Source: a virus. From it: DNA of 50,004 nucleotides. The position numbers and the translations under genes were made by a program. The stretch's first letter is position 1. Every line of letters begins with the position of its first letter. The notes beneath the pieces are model-generated. The model was not told where the DNA came from and made no database searches. It saw only the letters and a list, made by a program, of their open reading frames with translations. The stretch spans positions 1-50,004 of IMG/VR virus record IMGVR_UViG_3300033159_000002; one strand, written 5' to 3'. Below are positions 7,830-14,914 of the stretch, piece after piece.

Positions 7830-8001
7830 GTTTTTCCTCACCCCTCCTAAAAGTTATAGTCTTTTTCTCCAAATCAAGATACGGAATGAATTCCTTTAAA
7901 AAAACAGCTACCTTGGCTGGAACTACGATATAATATACCTGCACTTCTTTCCCATTTTGTTTCTTCACGGTTTTTACGTACCATTTTAACTCGAGTTCCA
8001 T
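7822..8001 (-). CDS. Small protein upstream of the tas-like gene (59 aa)
   Basis: ATG 8001 lies about 22 bases after a TTTTTAAA box (8026-8033 on this strand), so the message is probably leaderless; an upstream in-frame start at 8040 would precede the transcript. The protein is basic and beta-rich (WYVKTVKKQNGKEVQVYYIV, then VPAKVAVFLKEF), loosely like a swapped-hairpin DNA-binding or translation-control domain. It overlaps the tas-like gene by 8 bases, so the two are probably translated together. It could be an accessory factor of the array system; no family is recognised. Confidence 0.65.
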   Translation of the reverse strand: MELELKWYVKTVKKQNGKEVQVYYIVVPAKVAVFLKEFIPYLDLEKKTITFRRGEEKHE

Positions 8002-8036
8002 AATATATAATTCAAACACTTGTTTAAAAAGTTTTC

Positions 8037-8429
8037 TCACCTATTTGCCAATCGTAATAATAACTTATGTAACAACATTACTATTATTAACGACAGCATG
8101 GCAGCGATCAAAAACGACATAACATAGTATACCGATATATCGTTTTCTGACGGGACAACGACTACGTTATAATAACCTGGTTGTACGGTTGTGGTGTTCA
8201 CATACACGCTCCCGTTTACTTCCAACACTCCCCCTCCCTCTATGCTCAGCGTCGAATAAGGGCCTGAAGGGTAATAATAGTACTTCCCAGACGGTGTAAA
8301 GTTATACATGCCAGGCTGGAAGTACATGTTAAAAGTGTAGTAAGTCCTGGCTATAAGCGTAGTTAGCGCTGAGGCTATGGCGAGAGTTGAGAAAACGAAG
8401 ACGATCGCGTAAAACACGATCTCCTTCAT
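8037..8429 (-). CDS. Membrane glycoprotein-like virion protein (130 aa)
   Basis: Start ATG 8429 has GGGGTG seven bases upstream; an in-frame TTG at 8456 is less likely. The layout is an N-terminal membrane helix (about residues 4-26), a beta-rich outer domain with several Asn-X-Ser/Thr sites (NFT, NGS, NTT) and a C-terminal helix (about 98-122) followed by basic residues. The protein at 38317-38793 has the same plan. Probably embedded in the virion or host membrane; exact role unknown. Confidence 0.75.
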   Translation of the reverse strand: MKEIVFYAIVFVFSTLAIASALTTLIARTYYTFNMYFQPGMYNFTPSGKYYYYPSGPYSTLSIEGGGVLEVNGSVYVNTTTVQPGYYNVVVVPSENDISVYYVMSFLIAAMLSLIIVMLLHKLLLRLANR

Positions 8430-8462
8430 CTTGTGGCACCCCGCCAGTAAGGACAAGGTAGT

Positions 8463-9071
8463 CTACTTCACTACAGCAAAAGTAAACGAGGAGGACTCTA
8501 TATTTTCCCCTAATATTACAATATCCCTTTCCTCCCCAAGAGCATACACTCTTATCACGTTTTCATCGAAGACCACCTTTTTGACCTCCCTCGACGGGGG
8601 GAAGGGTAAAGCGTAAAAGAACGGCATAGTCCCCGCGTTCACCAGCAATAATGCGTATAGGTAGTCTTCGTACGGAGTCCTATTGTCTCGGTGGAGGAGC
8701 ATTGAAAGGTCATTATTGCTGTCGAAGTAGTCGGGGATTTTGATTTTGATCTTCGGCACTTCGATGTCCTTCTTCTTTTTAATGTCCTGTAAGTAAACGA
8801 ACGGCCTTGTTGTCTCTTCAACGACATACGTGTATTTGAAGTATTCATCTTCAATTTCGACAACGTTATCGGTAACCCTTGAGGACAGTGGGGTGGAGAA
8901 TGTTGCCCTAAAACGGAATGATGGGGAATCGTAAAACTCCCGGATCGCAGACAAAGCAAAAAATGTATCAATTGGTCTGTACTCTGTTTTTTTCAGTAGT
9001 TTGAGGTAATCTGAGACCGTATTTACTTTTACGTTATACATAACTTCCAAGTAGGACAGAATAGTACCCAT
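8463..9071 (-). CDS. Unknown protein (202 aa)
   Basis: Soluble mixed alpha/beta protein beginning MGTILSYLEVMYN. The middle is basic (KKKKDIEVPKIKIKIP) and the C-terminal half aromatic. No conserved motif recognised. It is the first gene of a short minus-strand group followed by the membrane protein at 8037-8429. A hairpin (CTCACC/GGCGAG, 9118-9135) lies upstream. Confidence 0.75.
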   Translation of the reverse strand: MGTILSYLEVMYNVKVNTVSDYLKLLKKTEYRPIDTFFALSAIREFYDSPSFRFRATFSTPLSSRVTDNVVEIEDEYFKYTYVVEETTRPFVYLQDIKKKKDIEVPKIKIKIPDYFDSNNDLSMLLHRDNRTPYEDYLYALLLVNAGTMPFFYALPFPPSREVKKVVFDENVIRVYALGEERDIVILGENIESSSFTFAVVK

Positions 9072-9140
9072 AAATTTAGGACAGATTGTGATAAGAAAAA
9101 CCTAGAGCTAACTTTTCCTCACCCTTCATGGCGAGATTTG

Positions 9141-9569
9141 TCACTTAATATATTTTAATACGACACGCTCATCATGCAGCAACACTACCTGTGTGTGTGT
9201 GTGGGTTTTGAGATGATATAACGCGTGCGGAAACTTTGCATGCATCATTCTCTTCATAAAGACCATTATTAAAACGTTCTGTTGGTATAATAAGTGAAAC
9301 CAACTAGTCGTTGTGTCAAATGGTAAATATAATAGAATTTCACTATGAAGGATTTTATGACTCGTTATAGCTCTTAATATGAAGGGTTTTTTGTTTGAGA
9401 ATGGCGGGTTGCAGTAAGAGTGGTCTGGCCATAGTTTTACTGCTGCATTAAATTTTGTTTTATCTAGGCAAACGTCTGTGAACTTTAGTTCTTGTGTTAT
9501 AATATCATAAAGGGTTTTAGGCGTTGGTTTATTGTCATGAACCCCTTTCGGTGGAAATTTAATTGTCAT
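9141..9569 (-). CDS. Phage-type DNA N6-adenine methyltransferase (Dam-like)
   Basis: TPKTLYDIITQELKFTDVC followed by a short spacer, then SYCNPPFSNKKPFILRAI, is the layout of phage Dam-like N6-adenine methyltransferases: the N-terminal TP.xL region, the D-x-C strand and the catalytic NPPF (residues 54-57). At 142 residues it is close to the minimal size of the family, and a full SAM-binding glycine loop is not obvious. It would modify viral or host DNA. ATG 9569 overlaps the preceding stop (ATGA) and has GAGGTG upstream. The 3' end carries a (TG)7 tract at 9190-9203 encoding alternating Thr-His. Confidence 0.65.
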   Translation of the reverse strand: MTIKFPPKGVHDNKPTPKTLYDIITQELKFTDVCLDKTKFNAAVKLWPDHSYCNPPFSNKKPFILRAITSHKILHSEILLYLPFDTTTSWFHLLYQQNVLIMVFMKRMMHAKFPHALYHLKTHTHTQVVLLHDERVVLKYIK

Positions 9570-9799
9570 TGGGACACCTCAGTACCTCTTGTTTTTAAAT
9601 CTTCTTTTACTGTTTTTCTAAAAATAGCTAACATATATGTTTCATAATATCTAAAAATATTTAAATACTCTAATGGTAATAACGGCGTTATATATGCTAT
9701 TAATTCATAGTCGTTTAGCTCTAGAACTTCTTCACCATATCGTTTTGCAAATTCATGAGCTATTTCGATTATTTTTTGTTCAACTTCTTGTCTTGTCAT
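9566..9799 (-). CDS. Small helical protein sharing the C-terminal module of the 2402-2851 RHH protein
   Basis: This 77-residue protein corresponds to residues ~70-145 of the RHH protein at 2402-2851 without the DNA-binding part: LNDYELIAYITPLLPLEYL matches MNDNELTEYLVSLLPLQDL, and both continue F-R-x-Y-x-x-x-M-L-x-x-F-R. It may compete with or bind the regulator. TTTAAATTTG lies about 30 bases upstream of ATG 9799. It overlaps the methyltransferase start by 4 bases. Confidence 0.75.
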   Translation of the reverse strand: MTRQEVEQKIIEIAHEFAKRYGEEVLELNDYELIAYITPLLPLEYLNIFRYYETYMLAIFRKTVKEDLKTRGTEVSQ

Positions 9800-9873
9800 T
9801 TTAATTCACGTTTTCGAAATATTACAAATTTAAAAATTTTCTACTTTTTTCCCGTTTATTTCGTTAATTAATA

Positions 9874-10884
9874 TCATATGATCACCTCAAGCTTTCTTAA
9901 CAAGGTTGGTTCTCCTAGCTCATGGCCGCACCTCGGACATTTTCCGCCGAACATTGACTTTATTTCTGATGGAGCTCTTACACCATAATAGTCCTGCCCT
10001 ACCTTTTCAAACCTATACAACTCATATCCGCAGCTTTTACATACGTACCTTATAGGCCCTAAAACCTCTACTATTTCCTTATATCTGTGCCTTATGATCG
10101 TTTCAGAAATATTCAGTGCTTTTGCTACTTCTTTTTGTGATTTCCTATTGTCCATTAGTATAGCCACCACATACACCGCAGCAGCGCTTAACGTTAAGTA
10201 ATTGCCGCTAATTAGCCCATTCTTATACATGTAGTCTATCAGCTCTGCAGCTTTTGTCCCTATAATCGGCGGTAGGTTTAATTTGTCAACTATTTTAGGG
10301 ATATATTTGGTCGGTATTATTGTAGGCCTGAATTCTGGGATAACTGTTTTTATCCTCTTCGTGGCCTGCCAGAACTCGCTTATGGAAACATCAAACTTTG
10401 CCTTAAATTCCTGCAAAGATATAGGCACATTATTCATTTGGCACGAATAGTATAATACTGCGGCAATTAGCGCATTTAAACTTATCCTCCTTTCTAACCC
10501 ATTCTCAATTAGCCTTCTTAGTATAAGTGCGGCAGTTTCTTTCACATGTTTTGGTAGATCTAGTTTTGATGCTTCTCTGTTAAGCCTTGAAAGGTATGTC
10601 ACTAATTTTTTCTCCCTAGTAGATGAGATCCTACTCCAGTTATGTAACCTTTGCATTTTCATTAGCTTTATCCTATCTTTTACCTTAGCATATCTTCCTA
10701 TCGTGGTTGAAAGGCCTTCATCGTGGATTTTTAGGGTCAGTGGGGATCCAGTCCTTTCCCGCTCTAAGACGTCCTCATGATTATATACTCTCCATTCTGG
10801 TCCTAGGTCTACAACTCTGTCCTCTATAACTTCCCCTGTCTCTGTGTCAACGTACTCTCCTCTTTCAGGGTCAAAGATTATCAT
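9874..10884 (-). CDS. tfb: Virus-encoded transcription factor B with altered N-terminus and extra C-terminal zinc ribbon
   Basis: TFB recruits RNA polymerase to TATA-bound TBP. Residues 28-60 are a clear B-reader (LGPEWRVY, then [20 protein letters not shown]). Cyclin repeats follow at about 93-185 and 190-272 (second repeat with [20 protein letters not shown]). The usual N-terminal zinc ribbon is degenerate: [20 protein letters not shown] aligns with its second half, but the cysteines are missing. After the core there is an added C-terminal zinc ribbon (residues 282-319: CKSC ... CPRC) that normal TFBs lack. The protein may redirect host polymerase to viral promoters or act as a decoy. Last gene of the operon from 13098; ATG has GGGGTGAGGG upstream and overlaps the previous stop. 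Confidence 0.9.
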   Translation of the reverse strand: MIIFDPERGEYVDTETGEVIEDRVVDLGPEWRVYNHEDVLERERTGSPLTLKIHDEGLSTTIGRYAKVKDRIKLMKMQRLHNWSRISSTREKKLVTYLSRLNREASKLDLPKHVKETAALILRRLIENGLERRISLNALIAAVLYYSCQMNNVPISLQEFKAKFDVSISEFWQATKRIKTVIPEFRPTIIPTKYIPKIVDKLNLPPIIGTKAAELIDYMYKNGLISGNYLTLSAAAVYVVAILMDNRKSQKEVAKALNISETIIRHRYKEIVEVLGPIRYVCKSCGYELYRFEKVGQDYYGVRAPSEIKSMFGGKCPRCGHELGEPTLLRKLEVII

Positions 10885-11225
10885 GCCCTCACCCCTTCCT
10901 CGCCCTCTCGTGGAACTAACACGTCATAGTATTCGACGTCGTGGGGTCTTACGAATCTTATAATGAAATTTTTCTTCATTTTTTTCACGTACTCTGGATC
11001 GTGAATACAATAATCTCTGTACATATCAGGGTCGTTGAAACAGCGTATGCTCTCTACTTCCCATTTGAAATGTTTACATTCGCCGAGTGAAAAGTCTCTT
11101 TTTCTTGGGTACGTTTCACTTTCCGCCAAAAGAACATTACACTCTTTGCACCAGATGCCCTCAACACCAATATCGTCCCACTTGACTTCTAACACTTTAC
11201 TCCATTTGGGATCAATAATTACCAT
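10881..11225 (-). CDS. Putative zinc-binding protein (114 aa)
   Basis: It opens MVIIDPKW, close to the TFB's MIIFDPERG, and both starts sit in the same GGGGTGAGGGCATG context, hinting at a duplicated 5' end. WCKECN and GECKH (residues ~26-52) could make one zinc site; further Cys and His follow (RCFND, YCIHD). The C-terminal half is basic and beta-rich. It overlaps the TFB gene by 4 bases, so a role with the TFB in transcription is plausible. Family not recognised. Confidence 0.75.
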   Translation of the reverse strand: MVIIDPKWSKVLEVKWDDIGVEGIWCKECNVLLAESETYPRKRDFSLGECKHFKWEVESIRCFNDPDMYRDYCIHDPEYVKKMKKNFIIRFVRPHDVEYYDVLVPREGEEGVRA

Positions 11226-11229
11226 GCCC

Positions 11230-11481
11230 TCACCCCTTAAACTCCTTAGTTTTACGTAATTCGCGTAAAACTGACTTTAGGTGTCTAGTTTGAGCGTTAT
11301 AGTCTTTGATCTGTATCGCAATCTCAATCGCCCTCATTAGTATATCGTTTTGTTTCTTGAGCTTCATGTTTTCTTCTTCAAGCTTCTTAATCTTGTTCTG
11401 TAACATGGTTATAGTGTCTATGGCTTTAGCGTATTGTTGTTCTAATTCCTGATTTCTCCTTATTATCTCACTAACCGTCAT
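11230..11481 (-). CDS. Coiled-coil protein (83 aa)
   Basis: Long heptad-rich helix from about residue 8 to 55 (LEQQYAKAIDTITMLQNKIK continuing with KKLEEEN repeats), then a basic tail. Start ATG 11481 has GGTGTTG upstream and overlaps the 45-residue gene before it. Such short coiled coils are common accessory or dimerisation proteins in archaeal viral operons; nothing more specific can be said. Confidence 0.75.
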   Translation of the reverse strand: MTVSEIIRRNQELEQQYAKAIDTITMLQNKIKKLEEENMKLKKQNDILMRAIEIAIQIKDYNAQTRHLKSVLRELRKTKEFKG

Positions 11482-11608
11482 TTTCAACACCCTCTTTGGA
11501 GATCTTTTCTATCAAAACTAGCACTTTTTTCTTAATCGTAACGCAGTTCATATAGTCAGCGTCTTCGTAGATATTCTCTAAAAGCGTTAACAGAGTGCTC
11601 TTCTTCAT
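11471..11608 (-). CDS. Small helical protein (45 aa)
   Basis: ATG 11608 overlaps the stop of the RHH gene (ATGA), and the frame runs MKKSTLLTLLENIYEDADYM to VENDG before the stop at 11471-11473, overlapping the next start by 11 bases. The position fills an otherwise unexplained gap of about 115 bases in a tightly packed operon, which is the main reason to believe it. Helical, one Cys, no motif. Confidence 0.65.
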   Translation of the reverse strand: MKKSTLLTLLENIYEDADYMNCVTIKKKVLVLIEKISKEGVENDG

Positions 11609-11796
11609 ATCTCCTGTACCCTCATTTCGTTGTTTTTGTAATTCTCTTCAACGAAATTTTTCTTAATTTTCTTCATGGACAAGTACGATTTGATAGCTTC
11701 TCTGATTACCTCACTTCTCACTTGTTTAGTATTTATGCAGTATAGGTCTAGTTGCTGTAACAATTCCTCCTCTAATTTAAATGTCACAACTCTCAT
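11605..11796 (-). CDS. RHH DNA-binding protein (63 aa)
   Basis: From ATG 11796 (GAGGTGA six bases upstream) the protein reads MRVVTFKLEEELLQQLDLYC, then SEVIREAIKSYL: the strand-helix-helix of the CopG/RHH fold that binds operators as a dimer. The longer frame to 11868 adds an unlikely basic tail. Probable regulator of viral promoters; the AACNNGTT boxes of the class 1 promoters are one candidate target. Confidence 0.8.
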   Translation of the reverse strand: MRVVTFKLEEELLQQLDLYCINTKQVRSEVIREAIKSYLSMKKIKKNFVEENYKNNEMRVQEI

Positions 11797-11818
11797 CTTC
11801 TTCACCTCATGGTAATTC

Positions 11819-12130
11819 TTATTCGTCTTCCTCACCTTTTTGCGGTAAACTCCCCAGTTTACCGTCAAATTCTGATACCATTTGCCTCAAACTTAAATCT
11901 CTTTTCTCTTCAATTAATTGTAACTGTTTTGCGTAATAATGTAATCTTGTCCCGACTTCTGCTTCATCATACTCCATTTTGTTATGTAAGTAGAATTCTA
12001 AATTCTCTATAATCTCTTTCAATTCCTTGTAAATTCTTATTGCCGTCCTATCAATCCTAGTTAATCTCTGAGCCTTATAGGCTAGAGCATACGCTTTCTC
12101 TAAGTGCTGTTGCAAAGTAGTTTCAGCCAT
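11819..12130 (-). CDS. Unknown helical protein with palindrome-encoded tail (103 aa)
   Basis: Alpha-helical protein beginning MAETTLQQHLEKAYALAYKA. The last residues, GKLGSLPQKGEEDE, are encoded by the 22-base palindrome at 11843-11864, the same KLGSLP also created at the ends of the genes at 14914 and (KLGS) 30842. This suggests that the palindrome was inserted into, or tolerated at, the 3' ends of genes. Overlaps the SWIM gene by 8 bases. Confidence 0.75.
   Translation of the reverse strand: MAETTLQQHLEKAYALAYKAQRLTRIDRTAIRIYKELKEIIENLEFYLHNKMEYDEAEVGTRLHYYAKQLQLIEEKRDLSLRQMVSEFDGKLGSLPQKGEEDE
11843..11864. repeat. TAAACT-type palindrome inside a gene
   Basis: Core TAAACTCCCCAGTTTA with CGG/CCG flanks, identical to the copy at 3377-3398, here within the 3' end of the 11819-12130 gene. 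Confidence 0.9.
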
Positions 12131-12410
12131 TCCTCCTCACCTCCTTAATTTCCATTAAATTCTTTCTGTAAACATTGTATAACTCATTTACATGATGACA
12201 TAAGAAGCCGTGGGCTCCAGCTTCACATGAGCAGGAGAAGCGGATCCAGCCATTATCAATAATAATCTCTGTGTGGTGGTATGTAGTCGGCCTAGAGCTA
12301 CTAGCTACGTCTCCGCTTACCCTAATTATTCCATGCTCGTCCTCTTCAATAAGGATTATTTTGACTTTCTTATCGGGTGATATGTATACGTAATTAGCAG
12401 TAGTGCTCAT
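12123..12410 (-). CDS. SWIM zinc-finger protein (95 aa)
   Basis: Residues 60-73 give C-x-C then C-x-H (FSCSCEAGAHGFLCHHV), the SWIM zinc-binding signature used for DNA or protein binding. The N-terminal half is beta-rich. Single-domain SWIM proteins are known from archaea, where some work with RadA paralogues; here it may have a role in recombination or transcription. It overlaps the anti-CRISPR gene by 4 bases and is clearly in the same operon. Confidence 0.8.
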   Translation of the reverse strand: MSTTANYVYISPDKKVKIILIEEDEHGIIRVSGDVASSSRPTTYHHTEIIIDNGWIRFSCSCEAGAHGFLCHHVNELYNVYRKNLMEIKEVRRNG

Positions 12411-12763
12411 TCTCCCACCTCAACCTTCACGAATTTTATTTTCCCTTGATCTAGGAATTGCTTTATCTCATCCTCTTTTAGTACACGACCTTCCTCTAGC
12501 CTTATAGTTAGAATTAGTGCTATTATTATATCCCCTGCATTTGCAACTATACTTATTCTATTCTCTTTCAGCTGCGTAGAACACATCGTATTTATTAAGT
12601 CAACAGTAGCCTTATGGCCAACAGCATTAACCAGATCCTCAGCATTCTTTATTGTTTCACAGAATTCCTTCTCATCGGTCTCTTCGAATTTTGCTGTAAC
12701 CTGTCTATGTTTCTGTAACTTCAGCATGCTAGGACTGAAAGAATTAGTTAAGAAGACAGTCAT
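12407..12763 (-). CDS. acrIII-1: AcrIII-1 anti-CRISPR ring nuclease (DUF1874, degrades cyclic tetra-adenylate)
   Basis: The 118-residue protein follows the DUF1874/AcrIII-1 pattern throughout: VFLTNSFSPSMLKL at the start, NAVGHKATVDLIN in the middle and LTIRLEEGRVLKEDEI near the end. The residues I recall as catalytic or cA4-binding in the rudivirus enzyme are kept: Asn7, Ser10, His50 (its His47), Arg88 and Glu91. The family hydrolyses the cA4 second messenger made by type III CRISPR systems and so shuts off ancillary nucleases. Second gene of the minus-strand operon, consistent with early expression. Overlaps its neighbours by 4 bases each side. Confidence 0.93.
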   Translation of the reverse strand: MTVFLTNSFSPSMLKLQKHRQVTAKFEETDEKEFCETIKNAEDLVNAVGHKATVDLINTMCSTQLKENRISIVANAGDIIIALILTIRLEEGRVLKEDEIKQFLDQGKIKFVKVEVGE

Positions 12764-13098
12764 TCCTCCTCAGCCTCCTCTTCTTGAGACTGTAGGATCT
12801 TTATCGCTATCAGAACACTCTCAGCCTCCTCCTTAGCCTTCTGTATCACCCACTTCCTTGCTCGAGGGTTGGCTAAAACTACAGCCAGTATGGTATCATT
12901 CGCTAGGTGGATCTTACCGTTTATGGCTTTATGGACTGCAGTCCTGCTCAGCAACTCTTTCAGATCTTCAGAAAACTCCTCTGCGAATTCTTTTCTTGCT
13001 TCTTTAGATAAAGACTCTACTATTTTTGATAAAAAAGACAAAAGAAGATCTTCCTCCCCATCAACTGGGGAGTTTCCCGAAGCCACAACTGAGCCCAT
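12760..13098 (-). CDS. Unknown helical protein, first gene of the anti-CRISPR operon (112 aa)
   Basis: ATG 13098 has GGAGAG upstream and lies downstream of TTTATAAATA (13131-13140 on this strand). A TTG at 13113 would be in frame but near the transcript start. Helical and acidic with a poly-Glu C-terminus. A partial palindrome (AACTGGGGAGTT, 13063-13074) encodes NSPV near the N-terminus. Function unknown; position next to the anti-CRISPR makes it a candidate host-defence inhibitor. Confidence 0.75.
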   Translation of the reverse strand: MGSVVASGNSPVDGEEDLLLSFLSKIVESLSKEARKEFAEEFSEDLKELLSRTAVHKAINGKIHLANDTILAVVLANPRARKWVIQKAKEEAESVLIAIKILQSQEEEAEEE

Positions 13099-13130
13099 AT
13101 TTCCACTCTCCAATGTTTAAAGAGTATTAC

Positions 13131-13200
13131 TTATTTATAAACTTTTCTACCCTCTCAAAGGGATATTTCATTTTCAGCTTACTCCGTCCGCTTTAAATAG
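13131..13200. promoter_or_regulatory. Divergent promoter pair
   Basis: On the minus strand TTTATAAATA (13131-13140) serves the anti-CRISPR/TFB operon. On the plus strand CTTTAAATAG (13191-13200) lies about 25 bases before ATG 13222, giving a leaderless message. Confidence 0.65.
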
Positions 13201-13221
13201 TAATAAAGATAGTAATATATT

Positions 13222-13413
13222 ATGGGATCAGTTATGGAGAATGATATATATTTACAAGGATTCCTAGACTCCCTCGAATTAGCTATCCGTAAAGTGTCAA
13301 CTGCAAACTCGAAAGAAGAAGCACTAAAACTATTACTAGCTATGAAGGAAAATATCGAATCAAGAAAGATAGCTAGGCTTGAACGTATGTTAGACGAGCT
13401 TAAGACATTGTGA
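13222..13413 (+). CDS. Small helical protein (63 aa)
   Basis: Leaderless gene 22-25 bases after a TATA box. Charged two-helix protein beginning MGSVMENDIYLQGFLDS and ending LERMLDELKTL. No motif. It sits between the early operon and the omega-RNA-like element. Confidence 0.7.
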   Translation: MGSVMENDIYLQGFLDSLELAIRKVSTANSKEEALKLLLAMKENIESRKIARLERMLDELKTL

Positions 13414-13419
13414 GCTACC

Positions 13420-13745
13420 CCTCCTTGAAGGGCGAGGCTTTACGCCCCCCTTATATTTAAATACCTCTTTGCAAAAATCTCTTAGTGACGCTAATGACGC
13501 TCCTCCCCAGCTCGATTGAGGGCTTAATGGGACTGTGGGAGGAGCAAGCAGTGACGCCTCTTTCCTTTAAGGGACTAGAGCTCGGCAATGAAAGTCCCCC
13601 TTTCAAGTGGGAGTGGTTCTCTGAGCCACTCGACTGCCCGCCAAATGAGGGATGTAAACCCGAACCGATGGTGGGAACGATGAACCCTCTGGAAGGGAAC
13701 CCTCGACCCTTCCAGGGCGGGGAGGAAGTCAGTTCTTAGGGTATT
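13420..13745 (+). ncRNA. Orphan omega-RNA-like element (IS200/IS605 right end without tnpB)
   Basis: A structured, GC-richer stretch with a hairpin at 13420-13437, a TATA box TATATTTAAATA at about 13451-13462, a long segment including CGATGGTGGGAACGATGAAC, and a terminal hairpin (13701-13722) followed by GGAGGAAGTCAG (13721-13732). As I recall, archaeal TnpB right ends and omega-RNAs finish with just such a hairpin and GAAGTCAG, the guide following directly; here that would start TTCTTAGGGTATTACGC. No tnpB or tnpA is present. The only long frame across it ends in PMVGTMNPL, as in tails that read through omega-RNA regions. Expected RNA about 13486-13760. A decayed insertion sequence is the alternative. 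Confidence 0.6.
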
Positions 13746-13800
13746 ACGCTTTATACTAACAAAAGAATTTTTATTTAGAATTCTCAAACTCTTAGAGAGT

Positions 13801-14133
13801 GTGAAAACAATGAAGAAAGAAAAGGTTACTATACTTACGAACGAGATAAAGGTACTCTGCCTACTATATAATGAGAAATTAACAAGGGCGGAAATATCAC
13901 AAAGGACAGGGTTAGATTATTCAAGTATAAGCTACATCACATTGAGGCTAGAATCACTAGGTCTCATTAGGATAGTAGGAACCAAGCATGTAAAGAGAGG
14001 ACCTTTAGAGGATGTATACGAAATCACTGAGAAGGGTATCCAGGAGATAAAACAGGAACTTGACAGAGTGTGGAATTATATGGAAACTTTACTACGAATA
14101 AAAGAAACCGCTACAGTTCCAGTAACAGGGTAA
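13801..14133 (+). CDS. Winged-helix transcription regulator (110 aa)
   Basis: A winged HTH: IKVLCLLYNEKLTRAEISQR, then SSISYITLRLESLGLI as recognition helix and a basic wing, then a C-terminal dimerisation helix, in the style of MarR/PadR-like or archaeal phage repressors. The start may be GTG 13801 or ATG 13810; TTTTTATTTAG (about 13767) is 25-30 bases upstream, so either could be near the transcript start. Possibly a repressor or activator of one of the viral promoter classes. Confidence 0.8.
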   Translation: MKTMKKEKVTILTNEIKVLCLLYNEKLTRAEISQRTGLDYSSISYITLRLESLGLIRIVGTKHVKRGPLEDVYEITEKGIQEIKQELDRVWNYMETLLRIKETATVPVTG

Positions 14134-14159
14134 AAAGAAAACGAAGGGGGCGAAGCTCA

Positions 14160-14279
14160 ATGAAACTATTATCTTCGATCCTTATAAGCTTTACGCTTGT
14201 TTTAGTCCTCTTCTTTATCATGCTACAAGTAGAATTCTCGATTGAAAGAATAGACGATAAACTAGGGGGTTTACCATGA
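14160..14279 (+). CDS. Small membrane protein (39 aa)
   Basis: From ATG 14160: MKLLSSILISFTLVLVLFFI is one membrane helix, followed by a short charged tail ending DDKLGGLP. A GGGGG run lies upstream. The same tail (DDKLGSLP) ends the next gene, and both arise from TAAACT-type palindromes placed just before the following ATG. It overlaps the next start by 4 bases. The longer frame to 14070 is basic and unlikely. Confidence 0.65.
   Translation: MKLLSSILISFTLVLVLFFIMLQVEFSIERIDDKLGGLP
14258..14273. repeat. Variant TAAACT palindrome at gene junction
   Basis: TAAACTAGGGGGTTTA, one of the less perfect copies, encoding KLGGL at the end of the 14160-14279 gene and followed by CCATGAT, the next start. 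Confidence 0.75.
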
Positions 14280-14914
14280 TTGTCGGTATCGGGAAAGGTC
14301 CTTTGGCAGACTTTGTTAACAAAAACTTCAGATGTGAGTATATTTACGCGTATCCTAAGTTCTTCGACAATAAAGTCCTATTGCTAGAGAAGAGAGACAG
14401 AGCATATATTCATTATATTAAATTATTAATAAGGAATATGTACAGAGTAAAGATAGCGTTATGGCCAGATTATATCTCATATAAAGTTGCAGCAAAGATA
14501 GCTAACCTAGATCTGTTACGTAATATAAGCTTCATAGTCCCTATTCACAGTCTTAGTGATGTTGAAATAGGAGAAGAGTTAGAGGCCCAAGGTTTCAGGG
14601 TATTCTATGGGTATGCATCTGATAATAAGTACCGGGACTATGAAATCGATGAGTTTTTAAGAGAGGCTAAGGGGCCTCTGTGGTACCTCGGCGTTAGTAC
14701 GAAGAAAGAGCTAAAAGAATTACTACTCTACAGCTTTGACGGCTTTGACGTCACAGGGTACCTCTTCGGCAGAAATGAGAATAGGAAGGATCACAAGGTA
14801 CTTAAGAAAAACGTAGAAGAGCTACTTAGGACTGTATCTAAGCCTCATGGTAAACAAACGTCATTGTATGATTTTTCTAGAATACAAGATGATAAACTGG
14901 GGAGTTTACCATGA
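14276..14914 (+). CDS. Putative TIM-barrel protein, distantly TGT/DpdA-like (212 aa)
   Basis: The order of short beta strands and loops (KIALWPDYISYKVAAKIAN, SFIVPIHSLSDVE, FRVFYGYASD, LWYLGVSTKKELKELL, FDGFDVTGYLFG) recalls the TIM-barrel of phage and archaeal proteins related to tRNA-guanine transglycosylase (DpdA-like), where 'LGVS' and a 'D-x-T' strand are typical. Those act in DNA or RNA base modification. No catalytic residues can be assigned, so this is a weak call. ATG overlaps the preceding stop; the C-terminus ends DDKLGSLP from a palindrome. Confidence 0.45.
   Translation: MIVGIGKGPLADFVNKNFRCEYIYAYPKFFDNKVLLLEKRDRAYIHYIKLLIRNMYRVKIALWPDYISYKVAAKIANLDLLRNISFIVPIHSLSDVEIGEELEAQGFRVFYGYASDNKYRDYEIDEFLREAKGPLWYLGVSTKKELKELLLYSFDGFDVTGYLFGRNENRKDHKVLKKNVEELLRTVSKPHGKQTSLYDFSRIQDDKLGSLP
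14893..14908. repeat. TAAACT palindrome at gene end
   Basis: TAAACTGGGGAGTTTA encoding KLGSL at the end of the 14276-14914 gene, in the same GATAAACT...TTTACCATGAT context as the copy at 14258. Confidence 0.9.

Noticed and set aside
13485-13739. 84-residue open frame over the omega-RNA-like element
   Set aside because: It lacks a ribosome-binding site and its content follows RNA stems; the region matches a structured RNA better than a protein.
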